From Paracoccus onchidii (GTDB taxonomy: Bacteria > Pseudomonadota > Alphaproteobacteria > Rhodobacterales > Rhodobacteraceae), in contig NZ_JAQBIE010000001.1 in the NCBI RefSeq assembly GCF_028294535.1, forward strand, positions 1-64,000: DNA of 64,000 nucleotides. Reading direction: 5' to 3'. The notes under the pieces are model-generated. The model searched no databases and had not been told where the DNA came from. It saw nothing but the letters and a program-made list of their open reading frames with translations. The position numbers and the translations under genes are program-made. Within the stretch, counting starts at the first letter, position 1. The number at the start of each line of letters is the position of its first letter. Positions 1 through 10,352 of this stretch are shown here, piece by piece.

Positions 1-114
1 ATCGATCAGCAGCTCGGGTATCCCGCAAAGACCGAACCCCCCGGCCGAGATCGTCATCCCGTCCTGCAAGAGACCGTCCAAAGCCTCGCTCGCGCTGGCA
101 TAGACCTTCTTCAT
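1..114 (-). CDS. scoA: 3-oxoacid CoA-transferase subunit A, N-terminal fragment
   Basis: The first 38 codons of a gene that runs off the left edge. The peptide begins MKKVYASASEALDGLLQDG and continues with the AGGFGLCGIPELL block that is highly conserved at the start of subunit A of succinyl-CoA:3-ketoacid (acetoacetate) CoA-transferases. These enzymes move CoA from succinyl-CoA to acetoacetate in ketone-body and polyhydroxybutyrate catabolism. Subunit B would be expected further left, outside the window. The start is the only ATG in frame before the homology. Family assignment is confident. The exact substrate cannot be read from this fragment. Confidence 0.85.
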   Translation of the reverse strand, partial: MKKVYASASEALDGLLQDGMTISAGGFGLCGIPELLID

Positions 115-159
115 CAGCCGTCCCCCTCGTGACATCCGTTATCGGCGCAAGTTGTGGCC

Positions 160-178
160 TGACAGCCCTGCAGTGTCA
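160..178. promoter_or_regulatory. TGACA-N9-TGTCA inverted repeat upstream of scoA
   Basis: In the 282-base gap between scoA (minus) and the tyrA-like gene (plus) there is a perfect 5-base inverted repeat, TGACA at 160-164 and TGTCA at 174-178, about 45 bases upstream of the scoA start. It could be an operator for scoA. The arms are short, so chance is a real alternative. I see nothing else distinctive in the gap. Confidence 0.2.
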
Positions 179-396
179 ATCTCGGGCACGGCCATCCGCC
201 TCAGGGTCCGACCTTGCATGAGGGCTTGACTTTGCACGGCTGGGGCGGTCTTTATGCTTCGATGAACAACAGCTTTTCGATCTTTGTCACCTATTATCGC
301 CCGCTGACATAGCGGGGGCAAAGTGATGTCAACCGCGCGGGCACGGCGGTTGACACGACAATGGACCACGGGCTTGCGCCAGTTTCGGGTCTTGTC

Positions 397-1110
397 ATGA
401 AGTTTCAACCACGTCTGGCCATCATCGGGTTCGGGGCCTTTGGGCAGTTGATTGCGCGTCATTTGCGGCCGCATCTTCCGGTTTTTGTCTGCGATCCGCG
501 GCATCGCGCCAATGATTTGCCGCACATAAGCCTGACCGAGGCGGCGGCATGCGACATCATCGTGTTGGCCGTTCCTTTGCCGCAATTCGAGCCGGTTCTG
601 CGCCAGATCGCGCCACATTTGCGGCCGGGTGCAACCGTGATGGATGTCGCCTCGGTCAAGATAGGTCCGGCCGAAGCGATGGAACGGATACTGCCCGGAC
701 ATGTCGAGATCATCGCGACCCATCCGCTGTTCGGCCCGGAAAGTGCCCGGGATGGTATTGCCGGGCATCGTATCGCGTGGTGCCCGTTGCGCGGCGCGGG
801 GCATCGCCGGATCGGTGCGTTGCTACGGGTGATGGGGCTGGATCTGGTGCGCACGACGCCGGATCAGCATGACCGTGACATGGCCGTGGTGCAGGGATTG
901 ACACATCTGATTGCGCGCAGCCTTGATCGGTTGGAGCCGCAAACGACCCGCCTGACCACCGCCAGCTTTCGCCGCCTCAGCGAGGCCGTCGCAATGGTGC
1001 GTGCGGATTCGCCAGAGTTGCTGCATACGATACTGGCGGAAAATCCCCATGCGGGTCCGGTGCGGCAACAATTTCTGGCTGCCGCAATCCATCTGGACAA
1101 GGCTGGTTAA
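397..1110 (+). CDS. prephenate/arogenate dehydrogenase-like protein
   Basis: 237 residues. The N-terminus is a Rossmann NAD(P)-binding fold with IIGFGAFGQLIARHL as the glycine-rich loop. It is followed by HPLFGPESARDG, the signature around the catalytic histidine of prephenate/arogenate dehydrogenases (TyrA family), which make the tyrosine precursor from prephenate or arogenate. The C-terminal half is helical, with HDRDMAVVQGLTH, again typical of the family. At 237 residues it is shorter than standard TyrA (about 280-310), so it may be a divergent or secondary member. An ATG at 361 is in frame, but homology begins at 397. It ends 4 bases inside the convergent topA gene. Confidence 0.75.
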   Translation: MKFQPRLAIIGFGAFGQLIARHLRPHLPVFVCDPRHRANDLPHISLTEAAACDIIVLAVPLPQFEPVLRQIAPHLRPGATVMDVASVKIGPAEAMERILPGHVEIIATHPLFGPESARDGIAGHRIAWCPLRGAGHRRIGALLRVMGLDLVRTTPDQHDRDMAVVQGLTHLIARSLDRLEPQTTRLTTASFRRLSEAVAMVRADSPELLHTILAENPHAGPVRQQFLAAAIHLDKAG

Positions 1111-3809
1111 GATGAACCGCCTTCCTCATCTGTCGCGGCCGAAGCCTTCTTGGTGGCTGCTTTCTTGGCCGCAGGTTTCTTTGCCGCGGTTTTTTTGGCT
1201 GCAGTTTTTTTGGCAGCGGGTTTTCTGGTTGCCTTCTTCGGCGATTTGGCTGCCTTCGCGGCAATCAGCTCCAGCGCCTGCTCGACCGTGATGTCTTCGG
1301 GCGTGACATCGCGGGGCAGGGTGGCGTTGATTTTTTCCCATTTGACATAGGGGCCATAGCGGCCATTCATCACCTGGATCGCGCCGCCGTCCGGGTGATC
1401 GCCCAGTTCCTTCAGTGGCGCGGCAGCCGTGCGACCGCGCGTCTGCTTCGCCGCCAAAACCTCGACCGCGCGATTCATGCCGATGGTGAAGACTTCGTCG
1501 ACATCTGGCAGGTTCGCGTATTTACGATCATGTTTGACATAGGGGCCATAGCGGCCGATTCCCGCCTCGATCATGACGCCGTCATCGGGGTGTGGCCCCA
1601 CGGGACGGGGCAGTGACAGCAATTGCAGTGCCTGTTCCAATTCGATCGTGGCGGCATCCCAGCCTTTCGGAATCGAGGCGCGGGGCGGTTTGGGTTGATC
1701 TTCGGTGGGTTCGCCACGCTGGACATAGGGGCCGAACCGGCCGGTTTTCAGGCTGATCTCGTCCCCGTCATCATGGCCCAGGACGCGATCGCCCACCGGC
1801 GCCTCGCCATCGGGCACGGACAGGGGGCGTGTATAGCGGCATTCGGGATAATTGGTGCATCCGATGAACGCGCCACCAGAGCGCGCGGTCTTGAGGTTCA
1901 GCCGGCCCTTGCCGCAAAGCGGACAGACGCGCGGATCGCCCCCGTCAGCCCGGGGCGGATAGAGATGCGGCGCAAGTACATCGTCAATCGCGTCCAGAAC
2001 CTCGGTGATGCGCAGCTCGGACGTGCCTTCCAATGCTTTTGAAAAATCTTTCCAGAATCGTCCCAGAACGTCACGCCAGACCAGATCGCCCGCGCTGATT
2101 TCATCCAGTTCGTTTTCCAGGTTCGCCGTAAAGTCATGGCTGACATAGCGCGGGAAATACTTGACCAGAAAGATCGTGACCAACCGGCCCTTGTCCTCGG
2201 GGATCAGACGGTTCTTGTCCTTGCGGACATAGTCGCGATCCTGAATCGTCGTGACGATGCTGGCATAGGTGGATGGGCGTCCGATGCCCAGTTCTTCCAT
2301 GCGCTTGACCAGCGTCGCCTCGGTATAGCGGGGCGGGGGCTGGGTGAAATGCTGGCGGGCCGCGGTCGAGGCAGCGTCGTTCATCAGAAGGCCGTGCGCG
2401 GCGCGCTGACCTGCCGGGGCGGCGGGCGCATCATCACCCTTGTCACGGGCCTTGGTGAATTCACCCTCGAACGAGGTGGCGACCAATGCGGCGGTTTCGC
2501 CCTGCGTGATGGCGGGCAGCCGGGCGCTGTCTTCGCCTTCGTCATCGTCGCGGCCTTGATCATAGACCTTCAGGAACCCGTCAAACAGCATAACCTGACC
2601 GGTGGCGCGCAGCCCGACCTGAGCGTCTTCGCTGCCGATTTCGACGGTTGTACGCTCCATCCGGGCGGCTTCCATCTGGCTGGCGATGGTCCGCTTCCAG
2701 ATCAGATCATACAGCTTGCGCTGTTCCTCGGCCGTGACCTTCAGCTTGTCGGGTGACAGCATCATTTCGGTCGGGCGAATACATTCGTGGGCTTCCTGCG
2801 CGTTCTTGGCCTTGTTCTTGTACATGCGCGGGCTTTTCGGCAGGTATTTTTCGCCGAATTTCGACTTGATCGCATCGCGCGCGGCCATCACGGCCTCGGG
2901 GGCCATGTCGATGCCGTCGGTTCGCATATAGGTGATCAGCCCGGCTTCATACAGGCGCTGCGCCGCCGACATGCAGGCCTTGGCGCCCATGCCCATCTTG
3001 CGGCTGGCTTCCTGTTGCAGGGTCGATGTCATGAACGGGGGCCAGGGATTGCGGCTTGCAGGCTTGGCGGCGACCGAGGTCACGGCAAGGTTGCGGCTGG
3101 TCACGGCGCTGATGGCCATGGCCGCCTTTTCCGTATCGCTCAGATCGAACCGGTCCAGCTTGGAGCCCGCCAAAGAAACCAGTTGTGCGTCGTATTGCGC
3201 CCCCGAAGGTGTGGCAAGACGTGCATGGATGGACCAGTATTCGCGCGGCTTGAAGGCCTCGATCTCCATCTCGCGGTCAACGATCAGGCGCAGACAGACC
3301 GATTGCACGCGACCAGCGGATTTCGCGCCCGGCAACTTGCGCCACAACACCGGCGACAGGTTGAACCCGACCAGATAGTCCAGCGCACGACGGGCCAGAT
3401 AGGCATCCACCAGCGCCTGGTCGATGTCGCGGGGCTGTTGCATCGCCTCGGTGACGGCGGCCTTGGTGATGGCGTTAAAGGTGACGCGGTTGACCTCGCT
3501 TCCTTTTTTCAAGGATGTGCGCAGCGCTTCCAGCAAGTGCCAGCTGATTGCTTCGCCTTCGCGATCGGGGTCGGTGGCCAGAATCAGGTTCTGATCATCC
3601 TTGAGGGCGTCCTTGATCGCCTTCAGGTGTTTCTTGCTGTCGCTGGCGACCTCCCATTTCATGTCGAAGTCATGTTCCGGATCGACACTGCCATCCTTGG
3701 GCGGCAGGTCGCGAACATGGCCGAAACTGGCCAGCACACGGTAATCAGCACCGAGATATTTCTCGATGGTTTTGGCCTTGGCCGGAGATTCGACGACAAC
3801 GACGGGCAT
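1107..3809 (-). CDS. topA: DNA topoisomerase I
   Basis: About 900 residues; relaxes negatively supercoiled DNA. The Toprim domain starts with VVVESPAKAKTIEKYLG and carries DPDREGEAI near residue 80. The catalytic tyrosine is in LITYMRTDG near residue 294. A four-cysteine zinc-ribbon (CPLCGKG...CTNYPEC) follows the core, then repeated GRYGPYVK-type C-terminal repeats and a very basic Lys/Ala-rich tail of about 45 residues. I chose ATG 3809 because a GAGGTG ribosome site lies 6-9 bases upstream; the GTG at 3815 would overlap that site. It lies downstream of dprA on the same strand with a 128-base gap, and the pair is common in alphaproteobacteria. Confidence 0.97.
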   Translation of the reverse strand: MPVVVVESPAKAKTIEKYLGADYRVLASFGHVRDLPPKDGSVDPEHDFDMKWEVASDSKKHLKAIKDALKDDQNLILATDPDREGEAISWHLLEALRTSLKKGSEVNRVTFNAITKAAVTEAMQQPRDIDQALVDAYLARRALDYLVGFNLSPVLWRKLPGAKSAGRVQSVCLRLIVDREMEIEAFKPREYWSIHARLATPSGAQYDAQLVSLAGSKLDRFDLSDTEKAAMAISAVTSRNLAVTSVAAKPASRNPWPPFMTSTLQQEASRKMGMGAKACMSAAQRLYEAGLITYMRTDGIDMAPEAVMAARDAIKSKFGEKYLPKSPRMYKNKAKNAQEAHECIRPTEMMLSPDKLKVTAEEQRKLYDLIWKRTIASQMEAARMERTTVEIGSEDAQVGLRATGQVMLFDGFLKVYDQGRDDDEGEDSARLPAITQGETAALVATSFEGEFTKARDKGDDAPAAPAGQRAAHGLLMNDAASTAARQHFTQPPPRYTEATLVKRMEELGIGRPSTYASIVTTIQDRDYVRKDKNRLIPEDKGRLVTIFLVKYFPRYVSHDFTANLENELDEISAGDLVWRDVLGRFWKDFSKALEGTSELRITEVLDAIDDVLAPHLYPPRADGGDPRVCPLCGKGRLNLKTARSGGAFIGCTNYPECRYTRPLSVPDGEAPVGDRVLGHDDGDEISLKTGRFGPYVQRGEPTEDQPKPPRASIPKGWDAATIELEQALQLLSLPRPVGPHPDDGVMIEAGIGRYGPYVKHDRKYANLPDVDEVFTIGMNRAVEVLAAKQTRGRTAAAPLKELGDHPDGGAIQVMNGRYGPYVKWEKINATLPRDVTPEDITVEQALELIAAKAAKSPKKATRKPAAKKTAAKKTAAKKPAAKKAATKKASAATDEEGGSS

Positions 3810-3937
3810 ATTCACCTCGGGGGACCGCTCAATGGGGCGGCAACATGGGTCGGTGCAGGGGCGCTGTCAACGGGCTGCGGATCAACTTGATGCGCAGACA
3901 CGGTTCGTTGCGGGTTCCGGCGACCCGTTTTCCGGTC

Positions 3938-5119
3938 TTAGGTCAGCGCGATTCGTCCCCCCGCCAGCCGGGTCAGCCGGCCTTGCAGCTCAAGCGACAG
4001 GATCGCTGCGTTTGCGCTGGCGGCGGGGATGCCCAGCTCTCGGATCAGGTCGTTTTCCTCGGTCGGGCTGGGAGACAGACGAGAGAGGATTCGCGTCTCA
4101 AGCTGAACTGCCCCATCGGTATCCGATGTCGATTTCCGTGTCGGCGCCGGGGTGTTGATCGAAACAGCGGAGAGTTCCGACCGGTCGGGGGCAACCGGCG
4201 CCAGAGGCCGGGAGGCGCTGGCCGTATCGGGGCCGATCGCCTCGACGACATCTGCCGCCCCGCGCACCAGTAACGCCCCGTCACGGATCAGGATATTGCA
4301 CCCGGCGGCGCGGGCATCCATTGGATGCCCCGGCACTGCCATCACCTCACGCCCTTGATCCAGCGCATTTTTTGCTGTGATCAGGCTGCCAGAGCGATGA
4401 GCGGCCTCGATCACGACCACCGCGCGCGACAATCCGGAAATGATTCGGTTGCGAGTCGGAAAATGCCGGGCAGCTGGTTCGGTGCCGGGAGGTTGTTCTG
4501 AAACCAGTGCGCCCCGCTCGGCGATCTGCGCGGCCAGGACCGCGTTTTCCGGCGGGTAGATGACATCGACACCACCCGCCATCACTGCAACGGTGCCGGT
4601 CGGCAATGCGGCGTTATGCGCGGCGGTATCGACCCCGCGGGCCAGCCCGGCCACGACCGTGCAGCCCGCCTCGCCCAGCCCCGCCGCCATCGCACGCGCC
4701 ATGCGCAACCCCAACGAGGATGAATTGCGCGCCCCGATCACCGCCACCGGGTTCTGGGCCAGCCATCGCGGGTCGCCCCGAACCCACAAGACCGGCGGGG
4801 CACCGTCAATGTCACGCAGTGCTGGCGGATATTCGGGCGAATCAAAGCGGATCAGCCGCGCACCGGCCTTGCGCCCGGCATTCAGCTCGGCCGCTGCGAT
4901 TGATTCGGGGCAGGCTTGATAATCCTTTACCCCCGCCGCAGCGGCGATTTCGGGCAGGGCGAGCAGGGCCTGCTGGATGCTGCCATGCTCGCGGTGCAGC
5001 CTGTAGAACGTGGCGGGGCCAACGCGGCGGGACCTGATCAGCCGCAGCACGTTCAGGTCGCTGTCCGACACGTCATGCGCATGCGTCTTTGCGCCAAGGG
5101 GGAAATGCCCGGTATCCAT
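3938..5119 (-). CDS. dprA: DNA-processing protein DprA
   Basis: 393 residues. DprA/Smf binds incoming single-stranded DNA and loads RecA during natural transformation. The N-terminal helical region (LRLIRSRRVGPATF) precedes the Rossmann-like core with VIGARNSSSLG, VVAGLARGVDTAAH and the late FPTRNRIISGLS and GSLITAKNALDQGREV blocks. The last 60 residues form a predicted winged-helix domain (DprA_WH). Three in-frame ATGs exist. I chose 5119 because GGAGG sits at ideal spacing upstream, whereas 5149 and 5137 lack such a site. No other competence gene is nearby. Confidence 0.93.
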   Translation of the reverse strand: MDTGHFPLGAKTHAHDVSDSDLNVLRLIRSRRVGPATFYRLHREHGSIQQALLALPEIAAAAGVKDYQACPESIAAAELNAGRKAGARLIRFDSPEYPPALRDIDGAPPVLWVRGDPRWLAQNPVAVIGARNSSSLGLRMARAMAAGLGEAGCTVVAGLARGVDTAAHNAALPTGTVAVMAGGVDVIYPPENAVLAAQIAERGALVSEQPPGTEPAARHFPTRNRIISGLSRAVVVIEAAHRSGSLITAKNALDQGREVMAVPGHPMDARAAGCNILIRDGALLVRGAADVVEAIGPDTASASRPLAPVAPDRSELSAVSINTPAPTRKSTSDTDGAVQLETRILSRLSPSPTEENDLIRELGIPAASANAAILSLELQGRLTRLAGGRIALT

Positions 5120-5185
5120 GCTGCCTCCGCAATCCATGCCATCAGGCATAGCGCGAAAGGGGTTAATGCAAGGTTACCGCAGGAC

Positions 5186-6607
5186 TCATGCCGCCGAACC
5201 GCCGACGGTCAGGCCGCCAATCATCAAAGTCGGCTGCCCGACACCAACCGGCACCCATTGCCCCTGTTTGCCACAGTTTCCGATGCCCGGATCCAGCGCC
5301 ATGTCGTTTCCGATCGCGCGAATATGTTGCAAGGCCGTGGCACCATCGCCGATCAGGGTCGCGCCGCGGATCGGATCGGTGACCTTGCCGTTTTTGACGC
5401 GATAGGCCTCCGTACATGAAAACACGAACTTGCCGTTGGTGATATCCACCTGCCCGCCGCCAAAACCCACCGCGTAAATACCATCATCCAGATCGGCCAG
5501 GATTTCCGTAGGATCTGCATTGCCGCCGGGCATGTAGGTATTGGTCATGCGGGGCATGGGCGCATGGGCAAATCCTTCGCGCCTGCCATTTCCGGTCGGT
5601 TCCACACCCATCAGGCGTGCGTTCTGACGATCTTGCATGTAGCCGACCAGAATTCCGTCCTCGATCAGCACGTTCCGGGCAGGAGGGGTGCCTTCGTCAT
5701 CAACGGTAATGCTGCCACGGCGATCGGGGATCGTGCCGTCATCGACAACCGTGACTCCGGGTGCGGCGACGCGCTGCCCCATCAGCCCGGCGAAGGCGCT
5801 GGCCTTCTTGCGGTTGAAATCGCCCTCCAGCCCGTGCCCGACGGCCTCGTGCAGCAGAATGCCGGGCCACCCAGCGCCCAGAACCACATCCATCACCCCC
5901 GCCGGGGCTGCGACCGAACGCAGGTTGACCAACGCGATTCGCAGTGCCTCGTCGACCGCCGCGCGCCAGTGGTCAGGGTGCATCAGCCCGTCGAGCGACA
6001 CCCGGCCACCGCCGCCATGGCTGCCGGATTCACGCCGGTCATTGTTTTCGACGATCACCGCGACATTCAGGCGGGCCATCGGTCGGATATCGGTGGCCAG
6101 TCCGCCTTCGGGGCGCAGGATCGCGACCTCTTGCAGAGAGGACGCGATCGATGCCGTCACCTGCACGACGCGGGGGTCGAGGCTGCGCGCATAATCATCG
6201 ATCTGGCGCAGCAAATCGATCCGCCGGGCAATCGGAATCCCTGCGGCGGGGTCGGCAGCACCGTAAAGGGGAACGCCCTGCATCGCCGGCGGGGTGGCAA
6301 GTTTGCCACCCCCGGCACCAACTGCCAGGCGGGCGGTTTCCGCCGCACGTTTTAGCGATTCTTCGCTGATTTCGGTCGAATGGGCATAGCCGGTGACCTC
6401 GCCACGCACCGCACGAAGCCCGAATCCCTGTTCGGCGGTATAGCCCGAATTGCGCAGACGCCCGTCATCGAACACCAGCGTTTCCGCAACCGAACGTTCC
6501 AGAAACAGCTCACCATCATCGGCACCGGCCACCGCCTGTTGCAGGATTGCCAATGCCCGGTCGCGGTCAAGGAAACGTTCGAAAGGGTCGAAACGGTCAC
6601 TGCTCAT
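5186..6607 (-). CDS. tldD: metalloprotease TldD
   Basis: 473 residues, full length for TldD, which works as a heterodimer with TldE/PmbA as a zinc protease that unfolds and trims small peptides. The zinc-site motif [12 protein letters not shown] is at residues 253-264, and the C-terminal [10 protein letters not shown] and GG-rich segments that follow are typical. The start is fixed by a strong AAGGAGAT site upstream. It is divergent from ctaC with about 195 bases between starts. No pmbA/tldE gene is in this window, so the partner must lie elsewhere. Confidence 0.96.
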   Translation of the reverse strand: MSSDRFDPFERFLDRDRALAILQQAVAGADDGELFLERSVAETLVFDDGRLRNSGYTAEQGFGLRAVRGEVTGYAHSTEISEESLKRAAETARLAVGAGGGKLATPPAMQGVPLYGAADPAAGIPIARRIDLLRQIDDYARSLDPRVVQVTASIASSLQEVAILRPEGGLATDIRPMARLNVAVIVENNDRRESGSHGGGGRVSLDGLMHPDHWRAAVDEALRIALVNLRSVAAPAGVMDVVLGAGWPGILLHEAVGHGLEGDFNRKKASAFAGLMGQRVAAPGVTVVDDGTIPDRRGSITVDDEGTPPARNVLIEDGILVGYMQDRQNARLMGVEPTGNGRREGFAHAPMPRMTNTYMPGGNADPTEILADLDDGIYAVGFGGGQVDITNGKFVFSCTEAYRVKNGKVTDPIRGATLIGDGATALQHIRAIGNDMALDPGIGNCGKQGQWVPVGVGQPTLMIGGLTVGGSAA

Positions 6608-6766
6608 AAGTTAAATCTCCTTGTTTGCGACCCGATCCGGCGCTTGATCTGTGTGGCAAGGCCCGAAAAAACGCGTCTTGTTCCGATGTATGACTTGCCC
6701 GACCGGACGAGATATGGTCATAGAACGGGCCATGTGAAAGGGAAAGGGGCGGCCTCGGCGGCCCCT

Positions 6767-6783
6767 ACGGCCATTGCGGCCGT
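6767..6783. repeat. ACGGCC-N5-GGCCGT hairpin in ctaC leader
   Basis: A perfect 6-base inverted repeat with a 5-base ATTGC loop, 20 bases before the ctaC start. Just upstream is a second weaker hairpin (GGGGC 6746-6750 with GCCCC 6761-6765). Together they could fold the 5' leader of the oxidase transcript. Function unknown. Confidence 0.3.
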
Positions 6784-6802
6784 GCCAACGCAACGGGATG
6801 GA

Positions 6803-7708
6803 ATGATGGCAAAAGCGATGATTCGCCGTGCAGTCGCGGCAGCAATGGGGTTCGCTACGGCGGGCATGGTTGCTGGCACTGTGATGGCGCAGGATGTTCT
6901 GGGTGATCTGCCGGCAATCGGTAAACCCCATGCAAAAGGAACGGGCTTTCAGCCAGCCGCCACCGAATTGGCGCGCGACCAGCAATGGCTCGATCATTTT
7001 GTTCTGATCATCATCGCTGTGGTGACGGTGGTGGTGTGCCTGCTGCTGCTGACGGTGATTTTCCGTTTTAACAGCCGTTCCAATCCTGTTCCCGCGAAAT
7101 TCACCCACAACACCCCGCTCGAGGTCGCGTGGACGCTTGTGCCGGTGCTGATTCTGGTCGCTATCGGCGCGTTCTCGTTGCCCGCATTGTTCCGCAGTCA
7201 GGAAATGCCCGCAAACCCCGATGTCGTCATCAAGGCGATCGGCAACCAGTGGTACTGGTCTTACGAATATCCCGACAATGATCTGAGCTTTGATTCGATC
7301 ATGTTGGCCAAGGACGAGCTGGCCGAATACGGCTATAGCGAGGACGAGCATCTGCTGGCGACCGACACGGCTGTTGTCGTGCCGGTGGGCAAGACCGTCC
7401 TGCTGCAGGTGACCGCCAATGACGTGATCCACAGCTGGACCATCCCCGCCTTCGCCGTGAAGCAGGACGCCGTTCCCGGCCGTATCGCGCAAGCCTGGTT
7501 CAACGTCGAACAGGAAGGCGTCTATTTCGGCCAGTGCAGTGAATTGTGTGGTATCAACCACGCCTACATGCCGATCGTGGTCAAGGCGGTCAGCCCTGAA
7601 ACCTATGCGGCATGGGTCGAAGACCAGGGCGGCGTGATCGGCGAAGAACAGCAGGCCGCGCTTGATCTGCCGGCCGAAAACCGGATCCAGTTGGCCAAGG
7701 CCGACTGA
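6803..7708 (+). CDS. ctaC: cytochrome c oxidase subunit II (aa3 type)
   Basis: 301 residues as precursor. It carries the binuclear CuA centre and accepts electrons from cytochrome c on the periplasmic side. The start [11 protein letters not shown] begins a signal peptide ending near VMAQ, followed by [13 protein letters not shown], very like the mature N-terminus of Paracoccus CtaC. Two transmembrane segments follow ([19 protein letters not shown] and [19 protein letters not shown]), then aromatic QWYWSYEYP and the CuA ligand loop [14 protein letters not shown]. It is first in the ctaC-B-orf-G-E-SURF1 cluster. The reading frame stays open upstream to 6380, but that part is antisense to tldD and lacks homology. 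Confidence 0.97.
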   Translation: MMAKAMIRRAVAAAMGFATAGMVAGTVMAQDVLGDLPAIGKPHAKGTGFQPAATELARDQQWLDHFVLIIIAVVTVVVCLLLLTVIFRFNSRSNPVPAKFTHNTPLEVAWTLVPVLILVAIGAFSLPALFRSQEMPANPDVVIKAIGNQWYWSYEYPDNDLSFDSIMLAKDELAEYGYSEDEHLLATDTAVVVPVGKTVLLQVTANDVIHSWTIPAFAVKQDAVPGRIAQAWFNVEQEGVYFGQCSELCGINHAYMPIVVKAVSPETYAAWVEDQGGVIGEEQQAALDLPAENRIQLAKAD

Positions 7709-7733
7709 TTTTTCCAGGCAGACCGGACACAGA

Positions 7734-8651
7734 ATGGCAGAGACCCAGATATATGAAGGCGCCCCCGAGGCCGAGTTTCGCGACTATGTTGCGTTGCTCA
7801 AGCCGCGGGTGATGTCTCTGGTCGTGTTTACGGCCTTTGTCGGGCTGTTTGTCGCGCCGGTCGATGTGCATCCGTTCATCGCATTCTGTGCGGTGCTGTT
7901 CATTGCCCTTGGCGGCGGTGCGTCGGGTGCGTTGAACATGTGGTATGACGCCGATATCGACGCGGTGATGAAACGCACCCAGAGTCGGCCAATTCCGGCT
8001 GGGCGCGTTCAGGGCAACGAAGCGTTGGCCGTGGGACTGACGCTTTCGGGTTTTGCCGTCATGATGCTGGGGCTTGCCGCGAACTGGTTCGCGGCGGGTT
8101 TCCTGGCCTTCACGATCTTTTTCTACGCTGTCGTTTACACGATGTGGCTCAAACGCTGGACGCCGCAAAACATCGTCATCGGCGGGGCTGCGGGTGCCTT
8201 TCCTCCGATGATCGGCTGGGCCTGCGCCACTGGCGGCATCAGCATTGAATCGCTGCTGATGTTTGCGGTCATCTTCTTTTGGACTCCGCCGCATTTCTGG
8301 GCGCTGGCCCTGTTCATGAAGGAAGATTACCACAAGGCTGGTGTGCCGATGCTGACGGTGACGCATGGACGTGCGGCGACACGCCGCCATATCTTTGCTT
8401 ATACGCTGGTTCTTGCGCCGTTTTCGATCTGGCTGGGGCTGACATCGATCGGTGGGCCGATCTATCTTGCTGTTTCCGTCGTGTTGAACCTGCTTTTCAT
8501 CATGGGCGGCTGGAATGTGCTGCGCCGTGATGAGGACGTGGCCGTTGCGGATGGGTACGCAGTTGAGCGGCGCGTCTTCAAGCTGTCTCTCTATTACCTG
8601 TTCCTGCATTTCATGGCGCTTTTGGTGCAGCATTGGGCGGGCGCGTGGTAA
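7734..8651 (+). CDS. ctaB: protoheme IX farnesyltransferase (heme O synthase)
   Basis: 305 residues. A UbiA-family polytopic membrane enzyme that adds a farnesyl group to heme B, giving heme O, the precursor of heme A in the aa3 oxidase. [15 protein letters not shown] starts the first membrane helix. The first Asp-rich site [12 protein letters not shown] binds the prenyl diphosphate magnesium, and [20 protein letters not shown] is the conserved cytoplasmic loop. Start chosen at ATG 7734, 25 bases after ctaC, where homology begins. Its stop overlaps the next start by one base. Confidence 0.96.
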   Translation: MAETQIYEGAPEAEFRDYVALLKPRVMSLVVFTAFVGLFVAPVDVHPFIAFCAVLFIALGGGASGALNMWYDADIDAVMKRTQSRPIPAGRVQGNEALAVGLTLSGFAVMMLGLAANWFAAGFLAFTIFFYAVVYTMWLKRWTPQNIVIGGAAGAFPPMIGWACATGGISIESLLMFAVIFFWTPPHFWALALFMKEDYHKAGVPMLTVTHGRAATRRHIFAYTLVLAPFSIWLGLTSIGGPIYLAVSVVLNLLFIMGGWNVLRRDEDVAVADGYAVERRVFKLSLYYLFLHFMALLVQHWAGAW

Positions 8652-8860
8652 TGCCGATGCGGACCGAACATGAACTGCATGGACGCCGCCGTTCGCGCAA
8701 TGTGGGCCTGGGGCTGGTGCTGATCGGTTTTGTCGCATTGGTTTTCGGCCTGACGGTCGTCAAGGTGCGACAGGGGGACCTGATGGAAGCTTTCGACCAT
8801 CAGCCGCGCATCTCGGAAACCCCGCTGACACCCGCCCAGCCAGAGGAGGCCGCCGAATGA
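8651..8860 (+). CDS. small single-pass membrane protein in cytochrome oxidase cluster (CoxF-like)
   Basis: 69 residues, with one strong transmembrane segment ([20 protein letters not shown]) between a basic N-terminus ([11 protein letters not shown]) and a polar C-terminal tail. It is translationally linked on both sides: its ATG overlaps the ctaB stop (TAATG) and its stop overlaps the ctaG start (ATGA). A small protein in this position is typical of Rhodobacterales oxidase clusters and is sometimes called CoxF. Its biochemical role is not established; an assembly role is inferred from position. Confidence 0.8.
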   Translation: MPMRTEHELHGRRRSRNVGLGLVLIGFVALVFGLTVVKVRQGDLMEAFDHQPRISETPLTPAQPEEAAE

Positions 8861-9420
8861 ACCGCGATACCCGTACCGTAGCCGCTCTTCTCGGTGTCGT
8901 TGTCACGATGGGGGCGCTGGCCTGGGCCGCCGTGCCGTTCTATAACTGGTTTTGCCGCGTCACGGGATTTGCCGGAACGACGCAGATCGCCGAACAGGCC
9001 TCGGATGTTGTTCTGGACGAAGAGATCAGGGTTCGTTTCGACGCCAATGTGGACAAGGATCTGGAATGGACCTTCCGTCCGATGCAGACCAAGATGGACA
9101 TCAAGATCGGTGAAACCGGTTTGGCCTTTTATGAGGCCGTGAACAATTCGGACCATCCCATCACTGGGACCGCCAGCTATAATGTTGCGCCTGATGTTTC
9201 GGGCTATTACTTCGACAAGATCGAATGTTTCTGCTTTACCGAACAGACCCTGCAACCGGGCGAGCGTGTCGAGATGCCGGTGACGTTCTATGTGGACCCC
9301 GATCTGGTCAATGATCGTGACGCAAGCTGGGTTCGCGATATCACGCTGTCTTACACTTTCCATCTGACCGAGCCGAAACAGGCGGCGCTTGACGCCCCCT
9401 CGGTCACCAATATCAACTGA
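8857..9420 (+). CDS. ctaG: cytochrome c oxidase assembly protein CtaG (Cox11)
   Basis: 187 residues. The Cox11-type copper chaperone inserts CuB into subunit I of the oxidase. There is one N-terminal transmembrane anchor ([22 protein letters not shown]), directly followed by [15 protein letters not shown], a family hallmark with the anchor-proximal cysteine. The copper-binding pair is in [12 protein letters not shown]. The rest is the periplasmic immunoglobulin-like domain. Starts by ATGA overlap with the small upstream gene. Confidence 0.96.
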   Translation: MNRDTRTVAALLGVVVTMGALAWAAVPFYNWFCRVTGFAGTTQIAEQASDVVLDEEIRVRFDANVDKDLEWTFRPMQTKMDIKIGETGLAFYEAVNNSDHPITGTASYNVAPDVSGYYFDKIECFCFTEQTLQPGERVEMPVTFYVDPDLVNDRDASWVRDITLSYTFHLTEPKQAALDAPSVTNIN

Positions 9421-9446
9421 TCTGAAGAGCCGACGGGGACTCGCAC

Positions 9447-10277
9447 ATGGCGCACGCAAAGAACCACGACTATCATATTCTTCCGCCGTCGATCTGGCCC
9501 TTTATTGCCGCGATCGCTGCCTTCCTGATGCTGTTTGGTGCCGTCGGCTGGATGCATGCGGAAGAAGTGCATCTGCTGTGGATCCCGGTGTCGGGGCCGT
9601 GGCTGTTCCTGATCGGTTTCGTCGGAGTGCTGTATGTCATGTATAGCTGGTGGGCCGATGTCATCCGCGAGGGTGAGGAAGGCGATCACACGCCCGTCGT
9701 GCGGATCGGCCTGCAATACGGCTTCATCCTGTTCATCATTTCGGAAGTGATGTTCTTCGTTGCCTGGTTCTGGAACTGGTTCAAGAACGTGATGTATCCG
9801 ATGGGGCCCGAAAGCCCGATCAAGGATGGCGTCTGGCCACCGGAAGGTATCGTCACCTTCGATCCCTGGCATCTGCCGCTGATCAATACGCTGATCCTGT
9901 TGCTGTCGGGCGTCGCCGTGACTTGGGCGCACCATGCCTTCGTGCACGAAGGTGATCGCAAGACCACCATCAACGGCCTGATCGTCGCGATTATCCTGGG
10001 TGTCGCGTTCTCGATCCTGCAAGCCTATGAATACAGCCACGCCGCCTTTGGTCTGGCCGATACCTCTTATGCCAGCGCCTTCTATCTGGCGACGGGTTTC
10101 CACGGCTTTCACGTCATCGTTGGAACCATCTTCCTGGCGGTCTGTCTGATCCGTTTCATGCGCGGGCAGATGTCTCAGGAACAGCATGTCGGGTTCGAGG
10201 CCGCAGCCTGGTATTGGCACTTTGTCGATGTCGTCTGGCTGTTCCTGTTCGCTGCCGTATATATCTGGGGGCGGTAA
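9447..10277 (+). CDS. ctaE: cytochrome c oxidase subunit III
   Basis: 276 residues, seven predicted transmembrane helices. Subunit III stabilises the catalytic subunit and its proton uptake. Recognisable blocks are [18 protein letters not shown] at the N-terminus, [34 protein letters not shown] and the C-terminal [19 protein letters not shown]. It follows ctaG by 26 bases and is followed by a hairpin-plus-T-run terminator, so SURF1 downstream may be partly uncoupled. Subunit I (ctaD) is not in the window. Confidence 0.97.
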   Translation: MAHAKNHDYHILPPSIWPFIAAIAAFLMLFGAVGWMHAEEVHLLWIPVSGPWLFLIGFVGVLYVMYSWWADVIREGEEGDHTPVVRIGLQYGFILFIISEVMFFVAWFWNWFKNVMYPMGPESPIKDGVWPPEGIVTFDPWHLPLINTLILLLSGVAVTWAHHAFVHEGDRKTTINGLIVAIILGVAFSILQAYEYSHAAFGLADTSYASAFYLATGFHGFHVIVGTIFLAVCLIRFMRGQMSQEQHVGFEAAAWYWHFVDVVWLFLFAAVYIWGR

Positions 10278-10299
10278 CGCGCCAGACCACCACGATTTG

Positions 10300-10330
10300 C
10301 GCGCGGAGCCTGCTCCGCGCGTTTTCTTTG
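10300..10330 (+). terminator. rho-independent terminator after ctaE
   Basis: GCGCGGAG (10301-10308), loop CCTG, CTCCGCGC (10313-10320), extended by a C-G pair on the outside, then GTTTTCTTTG. An eight-base GC-rich stem followed by a T-rich stretch 23 bases after the ctaE stop fits an intrinsic terminator or attenuator between ctaE and SURF1. Confidence 0.75.
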
Positions 10331-10352
10331 AGGGCGTTGATCGCCCACCCAA

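Noticed and set aside
6380..6802. Longer ctaC starting at 6380
   Set aside because: The additional part lies opposite tldD and its promoter and has no homology; the signal peptide starts at 6803.
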